From Candidatus Hinthialibacter antarcticus (lineage in GTDB: Bacteria; Hinthialibacterota; Hinthialibacteria; Hinthialibacterales; Hinthialibacteraceae), in contig JAVCCE010000003.1 in assembly GCA_030765645.1 (NCBI GenBank), forward strand, positions 1-64,000: a stretch of 64,000 nt of DNA, in the 5' to 3' direction. Positions 1 through 9,254 of this stretch are shown one piece after another (the stretch's first letter is position 1; every line of letters begins with the position of its first letter). The notes below the pieces were generated by a model, which had not been told where the DNA came from, did not search any database, and saw only the letters and a program-made list of their open reading frames with translations. Position numbers and translations under genes: made by a program.

Positions 1-110
1 ACATTGGCTTCAGTGCGGGCTTTCAGGCCCTTATGCACAGGCGCTCCCAGAGTTGCACCCATGCCTATATTTGGTTTATCAATTTTTGATATGCAGGAAT
101 AGGTTTTTTT
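1..110 (-). repeat. Dispersed intergenic element, copy A (cut by window start)
   Basis: The reverse complement of this stretch matches the element at 59095-59245 over about 100 bases. The shared core reads GCATGGGTGCAACTCTGGGA, then GCGCCTGTGCA, then GCCTGAAAGCCCGCACTGAA. The flank resembling ATTCCGGCAGATCAATAATT is also shared in diverged form (here near 79-103). No protein is encoded. The left end lies outside the window, so the full length cannot be judged. Confidence 0.8.
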
Positions 111-216
111 AACCTAAATCATGTCCATCCATCAATGTAGGTACTCACTTGTCGGATGAACCGTTATTGTTTTTGATCGAGGATGCTTAATAAAGACGAG
201 GGGTATTCTTATCAAT

Positions 217-250
217 AAAAAAAGAGGCGCTGGTTAGTGCGCCTCTTTTT
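217..250. terminator. Bidirectional rho-independent terminator
   Basis: Stem AAAAAGAGGCGC / GCGCCTCTTTTT around an 8-base loop, with A/T runs on both sides. It lies just past the stop of the minus-strand NIPSNAP gene (275) and would end that transcript. It can also stop rightward transcription entering from before the window. Confidence 0.85.
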
Positions 251-274
251 GGAAAGATTAATGATGAGTTTGGT

Positions 275-1060
275 TTAGATTTGCGAACAAGCCATTGGTT
301 TTAAGTTAATATTGGTGATGTTGCTGAGGATTTTATTGTCGGCGTATTTTTCGATGCTTTTCAGTTTTTTCCAGCCTTCGCTGCCGCCGAATGTTTTCCA
401 ATTGGCTTTTTGTTCTTCTTCGTCCTTGAAGGTCAGCATGTAAGTCAGGTTGGGGATTTTGCCGCCGATCAGCGCTTCGCCGAAGAAAACCGGGTGCAAT
501 CCGGTTTCACGGAAAACGTCGATCTCGCCAATGTTAAACATTTCGATTTTAGTTTGTCCTGTTTTGACGCTGGGGCTTTCATAGATGCGTAATTGAAAGA
601 CGCGATCTTCATCGGCGGAGATTGGCGTCTCAAGCGTTGGCATGCCATCGAAAGCGGCGAAGAAGCTGCTTTCTACCCGCGTATAAGCCGGGTCGGTTGC
701 GGGAGCATTCAAAAACGCATCGCCTTTTTTAAGGAACGCGTCATCGGCGAGTAATTTCTGATTGACCGTCGTCGCTGCTTCGAGGGATTTATGGCGCAGG
801 AAGACGTAAACCGGGCCGATACCTTCACGCAGTTCAAATGCGCCAACGGGTTTGACGCCCTGGCGGTTCAATGCAGGGATCATGGCGTCTTTGAGAAACG
901 CGGCAAGCCCGGCTTTTTGTTCTTCTGTTTCCAGTTGATATTCTCGCAGTTCAAAATAGTCGCGACCGCTGGCTGCTGCGGCTGTTTTTCCCGTCGAAAT
1001 CGCTGCGATTGACGCGGCGCCGATGGCGCTGGACTGTTTGAGAAAAGATCGTCGTTCCAT
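275..1060 (-). CDS. NIPSNAP family protein with Tat signal
   Basis: A 261-residue exported protein. It begins MERRSFLKQ with a twin-arginine motif, then an Ala/Gly-rich hydrophobic stretch ending near residue 30. The rest looks like two tandem NIPSNAP (ferredoxin-like alpha/beta dimeric barrel) units, the first starting YFELREYQL and the second FQLRIYESPS. The start is set at 1060 because AGGA lies at a suitable distance upstream; an in-frame ATG 15 codons earlier would bury the Tat signal. Such Tat-exported NIPSNAP proteins are frequent in Planctomycetes-like genomes and their biochemical role is not known. It is a single gene followed by a strong terminator. Family call fairly sure, function open. 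Confidence 0.82.
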   Translation of the reverse strand: MERRSFLKQSSAIGAASIAAISTGKTAAAASGRDYFELREYQLETEEQKAGLAAFLKDAMIPALNRQGVKPVGAFELREGIGPVYVFLRHKSLEAATTVNQKLLADDAFLKKGDAFLNAPATDPAYTRVESSFFAAFDGMPTLETPISADEDRVFQLRIYESPSVKTGQTKIEMFNIGEIDVFRETGLHPVFFGEALIGGKIPNLTYMLTFKDEEEQKANWKTFGGSEGWKKLKSIEKYADNKILSNITNINLKPMACSQI

Positions 1061-1160
1061 GAGGTTCCCATCCTTTATATATGATGATAGGAAATCATAA
1101 AGCATTTATGCGGCTTTGGGAATTGCTGATGACGGATGGAGGAAGCAGGGAATGGAAAAC

Positions 1161-1199
1161 AAAAAAACGGGATTGACGTAACGCCAACCCCGTTTTTTT
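1161..1199. terminator. Rho-independent terminator
   Basis: AAAAAAACGGG at the left and CCCCGTTTTTTT at the right can pair around a short interior loop, with T runs on both strands. It follows the minus-strand zinc-ribbon gene (stop at 1223) and sits upstream of the NIPSNAP gene. Confidence 0.75.
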
Positions 1200-1222
1200 G
1201 CCGACTCTGGAAAATACGGTAG

Positions 1223-1492
1223 TTACTGCATCCGCGGCATCCGCGCGAACCATGACAGCATGGTTTCCGCCGACGCCATAATCTTTGAATCCCGTTGAAA
1301 CGAAAATGCTTCTGCGTTTTCAGAATTCGCTGAATTTTGATGGGCCGGTTCAAAGGCCGCCGCTAACAAGGCGTCGACTTCTTCTTCCGGCATTTCACCA
1401 TACGCGCGATGATCGTAGCGCAAAAAACAGCTGGGGCAGATTACGGATGAGGACGGAGAGCCGCAATGCTTGCACTCGCAGGTCTTGGACAT
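1223..1492 (-). CDS. Small zinc-ribbon protein, function unknown
   Basis: An 89-residue protein starting MSKTCECKHCG. The cysteines CxxxCxxC ... CPSC (residues about 5-27) form a plausible zinc ribbon. The remainder is polar or acidic, with an EEEVDALLAAAF helix and no membrane segment. The start at 1492 is chosen because GAGGTG lies about 9 bases upstream; the longer reading frame to 1579 has no such site and adds a low-complexity basic leader. The terminator right after it supports a real gene. No family was recognised; it could be a regulator or metal-binding accessory protein. Neighbours give no hint. Confidence 0.6.
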   Translation of the reverse strand: MSKTCECKHCGSPSSSVICPSCFLRYDHRAYGEMPEEEVDALLAAAFEPAHQNSANSENAEAFSFQRDSKIMASAETMLSWFARMPRMQ

Positions 1493-1804
1493 GATCGAGC
1501 ACCTCAATTGCCATAAATATCGCCTCAACCGAAACCCTGCAAATAAAGGAGAGAATAACCGCGTCCACACATGATTCATGGCTGGCTACACCTGCTTTTA
1601 TACAAAAATAATTATGACTGCCTAATCGTTATCGGAGTTGCAGTCAAAACCTTAACCAAATTCTATTATTTATTCGGTATGAGTCGTTTGTATTTGAAAT
1701 CCATTGGGGCCGTCTTGCGTCCACATGCACGTCATGCCCGGCCAAAGTTGCGGATTTTTTGGGCGGCGGCGGTGAGCGCTGCGCTTTGTTTGGGTTGATC
1801 GGGT
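1493..1804. other. Intergenic stretch without a supported gene
   Basis: About 310 bases between two minus-strand genes. A 75-codon plus-strand frame (1571-1798) has no ribosome site and an unconvincing composition. No hairpin terminator or clear promoter was found here. Confidence 0.5.
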
Positions 1805-4800
1805 TTATTCCGTTTCTCGTTCTGTATCCGGTCTGTATGGTTCAATGACGATGATGGCGACGTCTTTTGGATGAAGGCTGCCGGAAATGTCTACGCCGTC
1901 TTCGGTTTGGGCGGCGCTGAAATCATCCATCCCCCATTCGCACAAAGCCTTGGCTTTGGGGGCGGCGAAGGAGAACAAGCGTCCTGAGGCGGTGTCAGCG
2001 GTATTGTTGAAAAGCGTAATCACATGTTTTTCATGGGTCGAAAAGCGGTTGGCGTACACGCCGGGGCGCAGTGTGGGCAATAACGGTTCGACATTCTGAG
2101 ATGAAAACGCATCCTGATGTTTGCGGATGATGGGATAAACATCTTGTACAAACTGGCGGAACTCAGGGCTGTACCAGCTGCGCGGGCGGCCTTTGAGCCA
2201 CATCCCTACGCCTTGGAAGACGCAGAGTTTCGCCCGTTCCGGGTTCAATAAATGGGCGTGGATACTGGGATGGATTTTCTCGATGACGCGCATCTGAGGT
2301 TGCGAAAAACGTAAAGTGTTGATTGGGATTTGGGTCGGGTAAGCGCCGCCCGCCAGCGCATACGACAAGGCGCCGTCAAGATGAAGCGTTGAAATGTCCG
2401 ACGGTGCGCGTTCGGCGTATAGGGCGCGGTCAGATGTTTTGTTTAACTCGTTGTAGGTTTCCTGCAGCAAGGCGTTTTCACCGGGCAGGGTTTCTAGCGG
2501 GCCAAGCCCGATGCGGTCAAAGTACAACGCATTGCCATGAAGCGTTTGTATCCGTCTTGCGTAGGCATGGGCGGCAAACTGGCGCCATGGTCCAAAATTC
2601 GGGTTCATTTGTTTTTCGGATGCGTACTTTAACGTAGCATCATCATTCTTGTACCCTAGGAGTAAATAAGCTGAAGACTCAAATCCCGTAAGCGGCGCGA
2701 ACGGATCGGCGACCAGTGAGACATGGACGCTTTGTGATTTCATTTCTTCCATATTGCGGCGTAAGTTGATCTCGCTGCCAAGTGAGAGTTTATTGGGATC
2801 GCCTGTGATCGGGGATTGTAGGTAGGAGGTCGAGTTGAGTTTCTGTTGCATCCACCCCGCCAGTTCGATCATGTCGACGCCGCCAAATTCGCGCTTGAGT
2901 TCCTCTAACAGCGGCGCAAAGTGATACGCGTTCATCGCTGGAGAAAAAGTCAATCCCGAACCGCGATAGGGATAGTCGCGCCAACATAAAAACACATTGC
3001 CAATCGGGTTGCTTCGCGTTGTTATGGGTTTCAAAGAAACAAGCCAGTCGCGATGAGCGGCGAGCGGCGTTCTCCAGTCGCCTCCGTGAATTTGCACGCG
3101 CGTCGGCGATGATTCAAACCATTCGCCGCCTTGTATGAGCAATGGCTTTTCAAACCCATCGTTCGGTTGCTCCAAGCCGTATTCAACGCCCATGCGCGAG
3201 CCGGATTTTTCTTTCAACAGTCGAAATTGTTTTGGAACCAACATCTGATCGCGAGTTTGAATGGACAGCCCGCATTGATAGTCGTCGGAATATAAATCCA
3301 TCCACTGCTGAGGCATCTGGCCTGAATGCGGCGCGCTGATTCGCGTCTCGCCGCGCGCCCATGTAATGCGCTCGGTCGGGAGGAAGTGAATGTCCTTGCT
3401 CGCGTCGTTGTGGATGCTGAGCGATTGCAGGGCGGGAAACAAAACCCGCAACGGAACGGGCGCGCCGCCGATGTTTTCGATGCGCAATCGCATCTCACAA
3501 GCATCGCTCGCCGTCGGCGCAAAAAATAATTTTGCCGCCAAGGGTAAGGCCGGGTCGATATTGTTCAGCGTTAGCGATACGGTGGCGCCGTCAAGTTCAT
3601 AATTCGCGAGCCGCCAACTGTCGTCAGGAACGCGAAGCCCGTTCGAGATGACGGAGAACAAGGGCGAAGAGTTTTGTAAAAACTCGCGATTGTTGGGGAC
3701 GTATTTGAGCGATGAAATCGAAAAGGCGTCCTGGGTTTCAAATGTGATTTGATAATGCTGATTGGCGATGGTCAACTGTTTTTGTGGAGTCATCGAAACT
3801 TGCGGGGCGCTCGCTTCGGTCGTAGACGCGATGGGCAGCGTTTGGATGATGTCCGGCTTTTGGATGTAGGCCATGCTCGACTCGCCGGGGTTCAGCGTCG
3901 CTGCTGCAAGATAAATTTGTCCAAACGGCATGGCGTCGCGAAGGACGATTTTTTGCAGCGTTTTGTCTGGATTAACGGGGACATGATAAATCGACCACAA
4001 ATCATTCGCAATTTCATGTTTGAACGTCGATAACGAATACGGCATTGAGCGTTCAATGGCGCCGTCGGCGTATCGTTTTTCAATGACCAGCCAATCGGGC
4101 GAGCGGATGGCGTCGCGCGGTGAGAATCCCTCATGTAATTCTTTGCCAATCAAATGTGCGCTCATCAACAAAAACAAATCGCTGCCGCTGGCGTTCACTT
4201 CGATGGGAGCGTCTTCGCTGAGCGCCAGGCTGGTTGCTGCGACGCGTCGGTCGGGCGCGAGTTCGAATAACTTGCCTGAGATGGAATAGCCGCGCAGCTG
4301 CAGCGGCGCGTCTGTCGCCGAGGGGGTAATATCACCCAATTTGTAAGGCGATGGCGGCAGCGCGAGATAGTTCCACCCCGGCGGAGGCGTGGTTTCATCG
4401 GGCGCCTGGAAGGTGAATTCTTTTAATAGCGGCTCATCGCCGATGGTTGGGTTTGTAATGTCAAGTTGATGCAAAGTAAACGTGAGCGGTGAACTTCCGC
4501 TCTTAATCGTAATATGAATCTGGTCGACGGGCAGATGTTGGTAGTATTTGAGTATTTGTTGTTGACCGATTGATTCACCGGTTTTGGAGCCTGGCTGAAA
4601 CGATATAACCGATGGGGCGGCAGCCGCTATCATTGGAGCATTTTGGTTCGGAAGAAGCCGCACATCCACTGAACAATTCGCGTCCTGAGAGTCGACGCGA
4701 TACTGCGTGTTTGCGACCGGGAACCAATCGGGCCAGATGGGCGTGGTGGTGAGAAGCCAGCTGCTTTTCTGGTTGGGCGGGACGCGAAAAACGAAAGCCC

Positions 4801-4954
4801 CGTATTGCAGCTGTACGCTGCCTTCACCGGATTGAAGCCGGATATCGCTGGTTTCCACATTACGCAACGACCAGCCAACCATGGCGGGATGGTCGTCCGC
4901 ATGGGCGGAAATAATGAATAAAGCAAAAAAGAATGCGATGCAGGTTCGGTTCAT
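1805..4954 (-). CDS. Large secreted glycoside-hydrolase-like protein (DUF6259-like)
   Basis: A 1049-residue exported protein: Sec signal peptide at residues 1-19 (hydrophobic FFFALFIISAHA). The N-terminal half is beta-rich and mutarotase-like. The second half resembles a TIM barrel: NVFLCWRDYPYRGSGLTF, GGVDMIELAGWMQQ, ALYFDRIGLGPLETLPG, then a beta-sandwich tail (HVITLFNNTAD..) of the kind that closes many clan GH-D or GH13-like enzymes. The arrangement is like that of DUF6259 proteins, which are thought to act on sugars; I infer this and cannot assign a CAZy family. It lies 62 bases after larA on the same strand and may be the last gene of a three-gene unit. Acidic residues in the LYFDRIG strand are candidate catalytic groups. 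Confidence 0.6.
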   Translation of the reverse strand: MNRTCIAFFFALFIISAHADDHPAMVGWSLRNVETSDIRLQSGEGSVQLQYGAFVFRVPPNQKSSWLLTTTPIWPDWFPVANTQYRVDSQDANCSVDVRLLPNQNAPMIAAAAPSVISFQPGSKTGESIGQQQILKYYQHLPVDQIHITIKSGSSPLTFTLHQLDITNPTIGDEPLLKEFTFQAPDETTPPPGWNYLALPPSPYKLGDITPSATDAPLQLRGYSISGKLFELAPDRRVAATSLALSEDAPIEVNASGSDLFLLMSAHLIGKELHEGFSPRDAIRSPDWLVIEKRYADGAIERSMPYSLSTFKHEIANDLWSIYHVPVNPDKTLQKIVLRDAMPFGQIYLAAATLNPGESSMAYIQKPDIIQTLPIASTTEASAPQVSMTPQKQLTIANQHYQITFETQDAFSISSLKYVPNNREFLQNSSPLFSVISNGLRVPDDSWRLANYELDGATVSLTLNNIDPALPLAAKLFFAPTASDACEMRLRIENIGGAPVPLRVLFPALQSLSIHNDASKDIHFLPTERITWARGETRISAPHSGQMPQQWMDLYSDDYQCGLSIQTRDQMLVPKQFRLLKEKSGSRMGVEYGLEQPNDGFEKPLLIQGGEWFESSPTRVQIHGGDWRTPLAAHRDWLVSLKPITTRSNPIGNVFLCWRDYPYRGSGLTFSPAMNAYHFAPLLEELKREFGGVDMIELAGWMQQKLNSTSYLQSPITGDPNKLSLGSEINLRRNMEEMKSQSVHVSLVADPFAPLTGFESSAYLLLGYKNDDATLKYASEKQMNPNFGPWRQFAAHAYARRIQTLHGNALYFDRIGLGPLETLPGENALLQETYNELNKTSDRALYAERAPSDISTLHLDGALSYALAGGAYPTQIPINTLRFSQPQMRVIEKIHPSIHAHLLNPERAKLCVFQGVGMWLKGRPRSWYSPEFRQFVQDVYPIIRKHQDAFSSQNVEPLLPTLRPGVYANRFSTHEKHVITLFNNTADTASGRLFSFAAPKAKALCEWGMDDFSAAQTEDGVDISGSLHPKDVAIIVIEPYRPDTERETE

Positions 4955-5016
4955 GATATACGTCCAACGATTGAGATGCGCCGGGCGTTATCATAGCATA
5001 AGCAGGCCGCTTGCGG

Positions 5017-6330
5017 CTAAGCCGACGCCGTCTGCCATGAATATAATCCCTTGACGTCTTGCGTCTGTTTGGGCATGACGTACGGCCCTTCGGGGATCAC
5101 CATCACGCGGGCGTTGGCGCCGTGGCGTTCGAGCGCCTGGTCGAGGCCGTTTTGCACCGACGCAATGGGTTGTACCAAAAAGTCGCGCAGGTCGCCGTCG
5201 CTGATGCCTTCGGTGTAATACAGCAGTTCGCAACGGTGCAACCCATTGACCAATTCTTGAATCATCCATTGATCTTTGGCGACGTAGTTCGGCTCCATCA
5301 CGACCTTGTAGTATTCCATCGGGTCTTGCAGGCGCCGCAGCAAGTCTTCAAATTCGCGGCTGCCGCAGCCTTCTTCATTTTTGGCGGCAAGAATGATGGC
5401 GCCGCCCGGTTTGACCGCTTCGAGTGCGGCGACGAAGCCTTTGATCGCCTGGTAGAGCGTCTTGTCGAGCGGATAGCCGCCGCTGGATGTAACCACGATG
5501 TCTACTGGCTCGTCAATCGAAACCATCGTCGCTTGCGCGGAATGGGCGCATGCCGCTTCGTGAGCGGCTTCGAGTTCGCCCGCAAACACGCCGGTGACGT
5601 TGCGGTGTTCATCGAGAGTGACATTCAGAATAAAATCGACGCCCGCCTGGCGCGCGACTTTGACGGCGGCTTCGTGAAACGGGTTGCCCTCTAACTTACC
5701 GTTGCAAACCTCGTCCTTTTGTAACATGCGGTAGCCGTGCATGTGCTTCATGGTTTCCAGCGAGGCGATGCCGGGCAATACGGCCTTGCGTCCGCCTGAG
5801 AAACCTGCCATCAGGTGTAGCTCAACCAGCCCTGTGAGAATTTTCAGGTCGGCTTCGAGATAATGTTTGTCGATGTATACGGGGATATCGCCGTTGACGA
5901 CGCCGATGTACTCGTTGGCGTCGGGGTCTTCGGAGTAATGGTTTTCGACGCGGTAATGATTGGCGATGTCTTCGCCGACGAGTTCAACTAATTCGTCGCC
6001 CAAGTTGGGACGATGGATTCCCGTGGCGATGAGGATGCAGATTTTTTCACGGGAAACGCCTGCTGCTTCTAAGGTTTCTAAAAGCGGCGGCAGTATAACT
6101 TTATTGGGAACCGGGCGTGTGATGTCGGAAATAACGATAACCGCCGATTCACGCCCCTGGGCGATTTCGCTGAGCGGTTTGGATTGGATGGGCGATTGAA
6201 GCGAGTCGCATACTGCCGCGTCTGTATCGGTGATCGGCGCCGCTTCGCGCATGTGGATGACGCTCGCCAAATTCTGGTCGGGAACGTCTACTTCTACGCC
6301 TTCTTTTCCATACGCTAAACGAATCTTCAT
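5017..6330 (-). CDS. larA: Nickel-pincer lactate racemase family protein (LarA)
   Basis: A 437-residue cytoplasmic enzyme of the LarA/DUF2088 family, which interconverts D- and L-lactate or related 2-hydroxyacids using a nickel-pincer nucleotide bound to a lysine. Seen here: ATGIHRP with His106, HLMAGFSGG with His172, RKAVLPG with Lys182, and KHMHG with His198. The spacing equals that of H108, H174, K184 and H200 of Lactiplantibacillus plantarum LarA, so all key residues are present. Length is normal. Start supported by GGAGAG upstream. No larB, larC or larE (cofactor synthesis) lies in the window, so they must be elsewhere for activity. Many LarA homologues act on substrates other than lactate, so substrate is open. 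Confidence 0.88.
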   Translation of the reverse strand: MKIRLAYGKEGVEVDVPDQNLASVIHMREAAPITDTDAAVCDSLQSPIQSKPLSEIAQGRESAVIVISDITRPVPNKVILPPLLETLEAAGVSREKICILIATGIHRPNLGDELVELVGEDIANHYRVENHYSEDPDANEYIGVVNGDIPVYIDKHYLEADLKILTGLVELHLMAGFSGGRKAVLPGIASLETMKHMHGYRMLQKDEVCNGKLEGNPFHEAAVKVARQAGVDFILNVTLDEHRNVTGVFAGELEAAHEAACAHSAQATMVSIDEPVDIVVTSSGGYPLDKTLYQAIKGFVAALEAVKPGGAIILAAKNEEGCGSREFEDLLRRLQDPMEYYKVVMEPNYVAKDQWMIQELVNGLHRCELLYYTEGISDGDLRDFLVQPIASVQNGLDQALERHGANARVMVIPEGPYVMPKQTQDVKGLYSWQTASA

Positions 6331-6361
6331 CTGGTTCTCTCCGGTTTTATTGGTGACGAAA

Positions 6362-7708
6362 TTATAACTCTCTTACCACGCGCAATCCAAGAATGAAACT
6401 GCGAATCGTGGGCGCGGGCGACTCGCGCTGGGCGGAACGGCAAAAATCTGCGTTGCTTGCCCAACCGCCGCCGCGCACTACGCGGCCTGACCCGCTGGCG
6501 GGACCGGTTGGGTCAGCTTGCGGCCCGGCGGGATAATCGCCGTACCAGTCGCTGCACCATTCCCATACATTGCCGCTCATGTCATAGAGGCCGAACGCGT
6601 TGGCGGATTTCAGGCCGACTTCGTGGGTCGCGTTGCTCGCGTTTACAATTTGCCAAGCATTGTCGTCAATCGCAGTTTGGGTTGGGTCGTCGCCCCACGA
6701 ATAGCGGGTGGACGTTTCCGCGCGGCTGGCGTATTCCCACTCGGCTTCGGTGGGGAGGCGGAAGCGGCCAATGCCCAAAGCGTTTAGTTCATCAATGAAC
6801 GCCTGAGCGTCATTCCATGAGATCGACTCAACCGGATGGTTGGGGTTGCCGTTGAAATTCGACGGATTATAGCCCATCACCGCTTGCCATTGCGCCTGAG
6901 TAACTTCGTACTTACTCATAAAAAATGGTTTTGAAATCGTAACGGCGCGTTGCGGGCTTTCGTCGTCGTCGCGGCCTGATTCGTCATCGGGGCTTCCCAT
7001 CAAAAACGTACCAGACGAGATGAAGTTCAGTTCCAGCGGCTTTTCACCAGTGGTGATGTTGAGCGGCACAACAATCGGGGGGATGGCTGAAATCGCGATT
7101 GGGCTTGGGTCGTTCTCATCGCTATCGAGGAATTGGGCGTTATAGAATTTTTCTGGATCAAGCAGGATGACTTCAAAATTATCAATATACGCATTGACGG
7201 CAGCGCTTGCACTGCGGTTCACGACCTGAATGATGGCTTGGAAGCCAAGTCCCGGCGGGATAAAGAACGTGGTCAGGCGACGGTATTGTCCGACAAAGTA
7301 ACTGGTGTTGTTGGGTGCGTTGGTCGAAAGAAACCGCGCATCGTCAAGGCCAAGCGAGGCGAGTGTGATTTCCGCGCCGGGCGCATCCGTACGCACGCTG
7401 CACCGCACGATGGCGGCGTTGGTGGTGTTGATAGGCTGGGTCAGCAGCATGACGCCCTCGCCGGGGTCAGCGGTCACGATGGCGCCGCGTCCGTCGGTGG
7501 CTTTATCGAAGGCGTTGTCGGTCGGGACGGGGCCATACGAAACGTCCGCCAGGTTGATGGCGGCGAAACCCGCGCCCTGGATGATGACGCTGTTTTCTTC
7601 GTTTGTATCGCCGTTAAATTCATGGACAATGGCCTGAGACTGGACCGGGGCCGTAAGAACCATCCCAGCTAATAATAAGAACCCAAGACGAAACATCGAA
7701 CGACGCAT
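6362..7708 (-). CDS. Secreted formylglycine-enzyme-like (SUMF1) domain protein, short paralogue
   Basis: 448 residues: signal peptide (MFRLGFLLLAGMVLTAPV), an N-terminal beta-sandwich-like domain (about 28-185) and a C-terminal FGE-sulfatase/SUMF1 domain (about 225-448) with GTFLMGSPDDE, FFMSKYEVTQAQW, RFRLPTEAEWEYASRA and MSGNVWEWCSDWYGDY. The N-terminal domain (GAGFAAINLADVSYG.., TDGRG.., ADPGEGVM) is plainly homologous to that of the large protein at 23599-26979. True formylglycine-generating enzymes use two nearby cysteines near the end; here GGGWASNADFC keeps only the second, so sulfatase activation is unlikely and binding is more probable. Start has GGAGG upstream. larA follows 31 bases later, probably in the same transcript. 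Confidence 0.85.
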   Translation of the reverse strand: MRRSMFRLGFLLLAGMVLTAPVQSQAIVHEFNGDTNEENSVIIQGAGFAAINLADVSYGPVPTDNAFDKATDGRGAIVTADPGEGVMLLTQPINTTNAAIVRCSVRTDAPGAEITLASLGLDDARFLSTNAPNNTSYFVGQYRRLTTFFIPPGLGFQAIIQVVNRSASAAVNAYIDNFEVILLDPEKFYNAQFLDSDENDPSPIAISAIPPIVVPLNITTGEKPLELNFISSGTFLMGSPDDESGRDDDESPQRAVTISKPFFMSKYEVTQAQWQAVMGYNPSNFNGNPNHPVESISWNDAQAFIDELNALGIGRFRLPTEAEWEYASRAETSTRYSWGDDPTQTAIDDNAWQIVNASNATHEVGLKSANAFGLYDMSGNVWEWCSDWYGDYPAGPQADPTGPASGSGRVVRGGGWASNADFCRSAQRESPAPTIRSFILGLRVVREL

Positions 7709-7740
7709 GGATATAATCCTCCAACTATTTTTCTAACATT

Positions 7741-7767
7741 ACGGTTATGCCCCCAAAGGGTAACCGT
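7741..7767. other. Intergenic stem-loop
   Basis: ACGGTTA and CCC pair with GGG and TAACCGT, leaving a 2-base bulge and a short loop. There is no T run, so it is not a typical terminator. It lies between two divergent genes and could be an operator or a 5' leader structure. Confidence 0.4.
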
Positions 7768-7861
7768 ATACATGATATCTTAATGCTTGAATGTTGTCAG
7801 TCCAATCTTTACATTGGCGGGCCATTTTGGGCGACGAATTTTTTTATTCAGAATCCACCTA

Positions 7862-7867
7862 TATAAT
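7862..7867 (+). promoter_or_regulatory. Possible -10 box for the Gfo/Idh/MocA gene
   Basis: A perfect TATAAT lies 54 bases before the start at 7921. The -35 region is only a T-rich run, so this is a weak prediction based on one hexamer. Confidence 0.35.
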
Positions 7868-7920
7868 ATGGAACCGTTTTGGAACAATATGCGTTGGAAA
7901 GAAGCTCTGGGAGGATTTAG

Positions 7921-9231
7921 ATGAATGTAGAACAGAATGAATCAAGGCGTTCCTTTTTGCGAAAGAGCGGAATGGGCGCTGCTGTGGTTGCTGTAGGGCC
8001 GATTGCGAAAAGCGCGTCATCCGCCAACGATGTGATCGGCGTCGGGTGTATCGGCCTGGGCGTACGCGGCGGGACGCTCAACCGACTGGTTGTCCGCAAC
8101 GAAGGCGTGAAGGTGGTTGCGCTGTGCGATGTGTATCAACCTCATGTCGAAAAAGGCGTTCGCCAAAGCAATAATCCTGATGTCAAAACTTACATCGACT
8201 ATCAGGACTTACTCGCAGATAAAAACGTCGATGCGGTTGTGATCGCGGTTCCAGACCATTGGCATTCGCGCATGTTGATCGACGCCGCCAATGCAGGCAA
8301 AGACGTATACATCGAAAAAGGTTGGACGCGCACCATCGACGAAGCGAAGGCCATGCGTGAGGCCGTCAAAAAAAATAACATCATCATGCAACTCGGTCAC
8401 CAGAGCCGAGGTCAAGCGGCGGGCGTCCAGGCGGCGGAACTGATTCGCGACGGCGTCATCGGCCCGGTAACAATGGTTCGCACCGGGCGAATGGAAAACC
8501 GCCCTGTCGGCACCAACTTCTGGCGCTGGTACGGCTGGTATGACAACTATGAGCGCCCCGATCCAAAACAGGTCGTGAAGGAACTCGATTGGGAACGCTG
8601 GCTTGGCCCGGTCGGAAAACGCCCCTTTAACGAAGAACATTTCTGGCACTGGCGCTGTTATTGGGACTTCGGCACCGGCATCGCGGGCGATCTCTTGTCG
8701 CATGAAATTGACTTTGTCCATTCCGTCTTGCAGCACGGCATCCCCGATTCATGCGTGACGATGGGGATCAATGCGTTCAACAATGACGGCAGGGACGTGC
8801 CGGACACCTGGACATCGATATTCAATTTTGAAGAAGCCAAGCGGCAAGTCACATTTGAATGCAGCATGAACACCCGCGAGCGAACGGTCACGCCGACGTT
8901 TCATGGCAAGCACGGCGTCTTGGAATTTGACCAGATCGCGCAATCGGTCAGCGATTTTGCGGTGTACCCTGACCGGGGTACGCAGAAATATCAGAAGGCA
9001 TTTGAAGAAGGAAAACTCAAGGGCGGGGAGCCGATGCTGAGGTTTGATCCTGACAAAACCCAAACGCCGACCCACATGGAGGATTTTTTCAATTGCGTCC
9101 GGTCGCGTAAGAAAACGAAATGCCATGAAGACGAAGCCTTTGTTGAAGCGGCGACGCTGGTGATGTCGGTCAAGGCGTTGCGTGAAAAACGTGAAGTTCA
9201 GTGGGACCGAAACAAAGAAGAGGTCGTTTAA
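7921..9231 (+). CDS. Tat-exported Gfo/Idh/MocA family oxidoreductase
   Basis: 436 residues. The N-terminus carries a twin-arginine signal (SRRSFLRKSG, then a hydrophobic Ala/Val stretch) and a Rossmann fold follows: VIGVGCIGLGVRGG for nucleotide binding, VVIAVPDHWHS, and YIEKGWTRTIDEA in place of the usual EKP motif. Family members oxidise or isomerise sugars, inositols or deoxysugars with NAD(P), and exported planctomycete-type members are common. Start supported by GGGAGG. It stands alone, divergent from the larA group and followed by a terminator. Substrate cannot be read from sequence, although the surrounding glycoside hydrolases suggest a sugar. Confidence 0.88.
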   Translation: MNVEQNESRRSFLRKSGMGAAVVAVGPIAKSASSANDVIGVGCIGLGVRGGTLNRLVVRNEGVKVVALCDVYQPHVEKGVRQSNNPDVKTYIDYQDLLADKNVDAVVIAVPDHWHSRMLIDAANAGKDVYIEKGWTRTIDEAKAMREAVKKNNIIMQLGHQSRGQAAGVQAAELIRDGVIGPVTMVRTGRMENRPVGTNFWRWYGWYDNYERPDPKQVVKELDWERWLGPVGKRPFNEEHFWHWRCYWDFGTGIAGDLLSHEIDFVHSVLQHGIPDSCVTMGINAFNNDGRDVPDTWTSIFNFEEAKRQVTFECSMNTRERTVTPTFHGKHGVLEFDQIAQSVSDFAVYPDRGTQKYQKAFEEGKLKGGEPMLRFDPDKTQTPTHMEDFFNCVRSRKKTKCHEDEAFVEAATLVMSVKALREKREVQWDRNKEEVV

Positions 9232-9254
9232 TTTTTCGCCATGATTGTATGAAC

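Noticed and set aside
1571-1798. 75-codon open frame on the plus strand
   Set aside because: No ribosome site, no recognisable pattern, Ala/Arg-rich end; treated as intergenic.
5059-5694. 211-codon open frame on the plus strand
   Set aside because: Antisense to larA, whose active-site residues and spacing are intact.
6362-7708. Annotation as active sulfatase-modifying enzyme
   Set aside because: Only one of the two active-site cysteines is present and the domain is fused to a secreted binding-like module.
7802-7817. Short inverted repeat CCAAT..ATTGG
   Set aside because: Only 5 bp of stem; easily chance.
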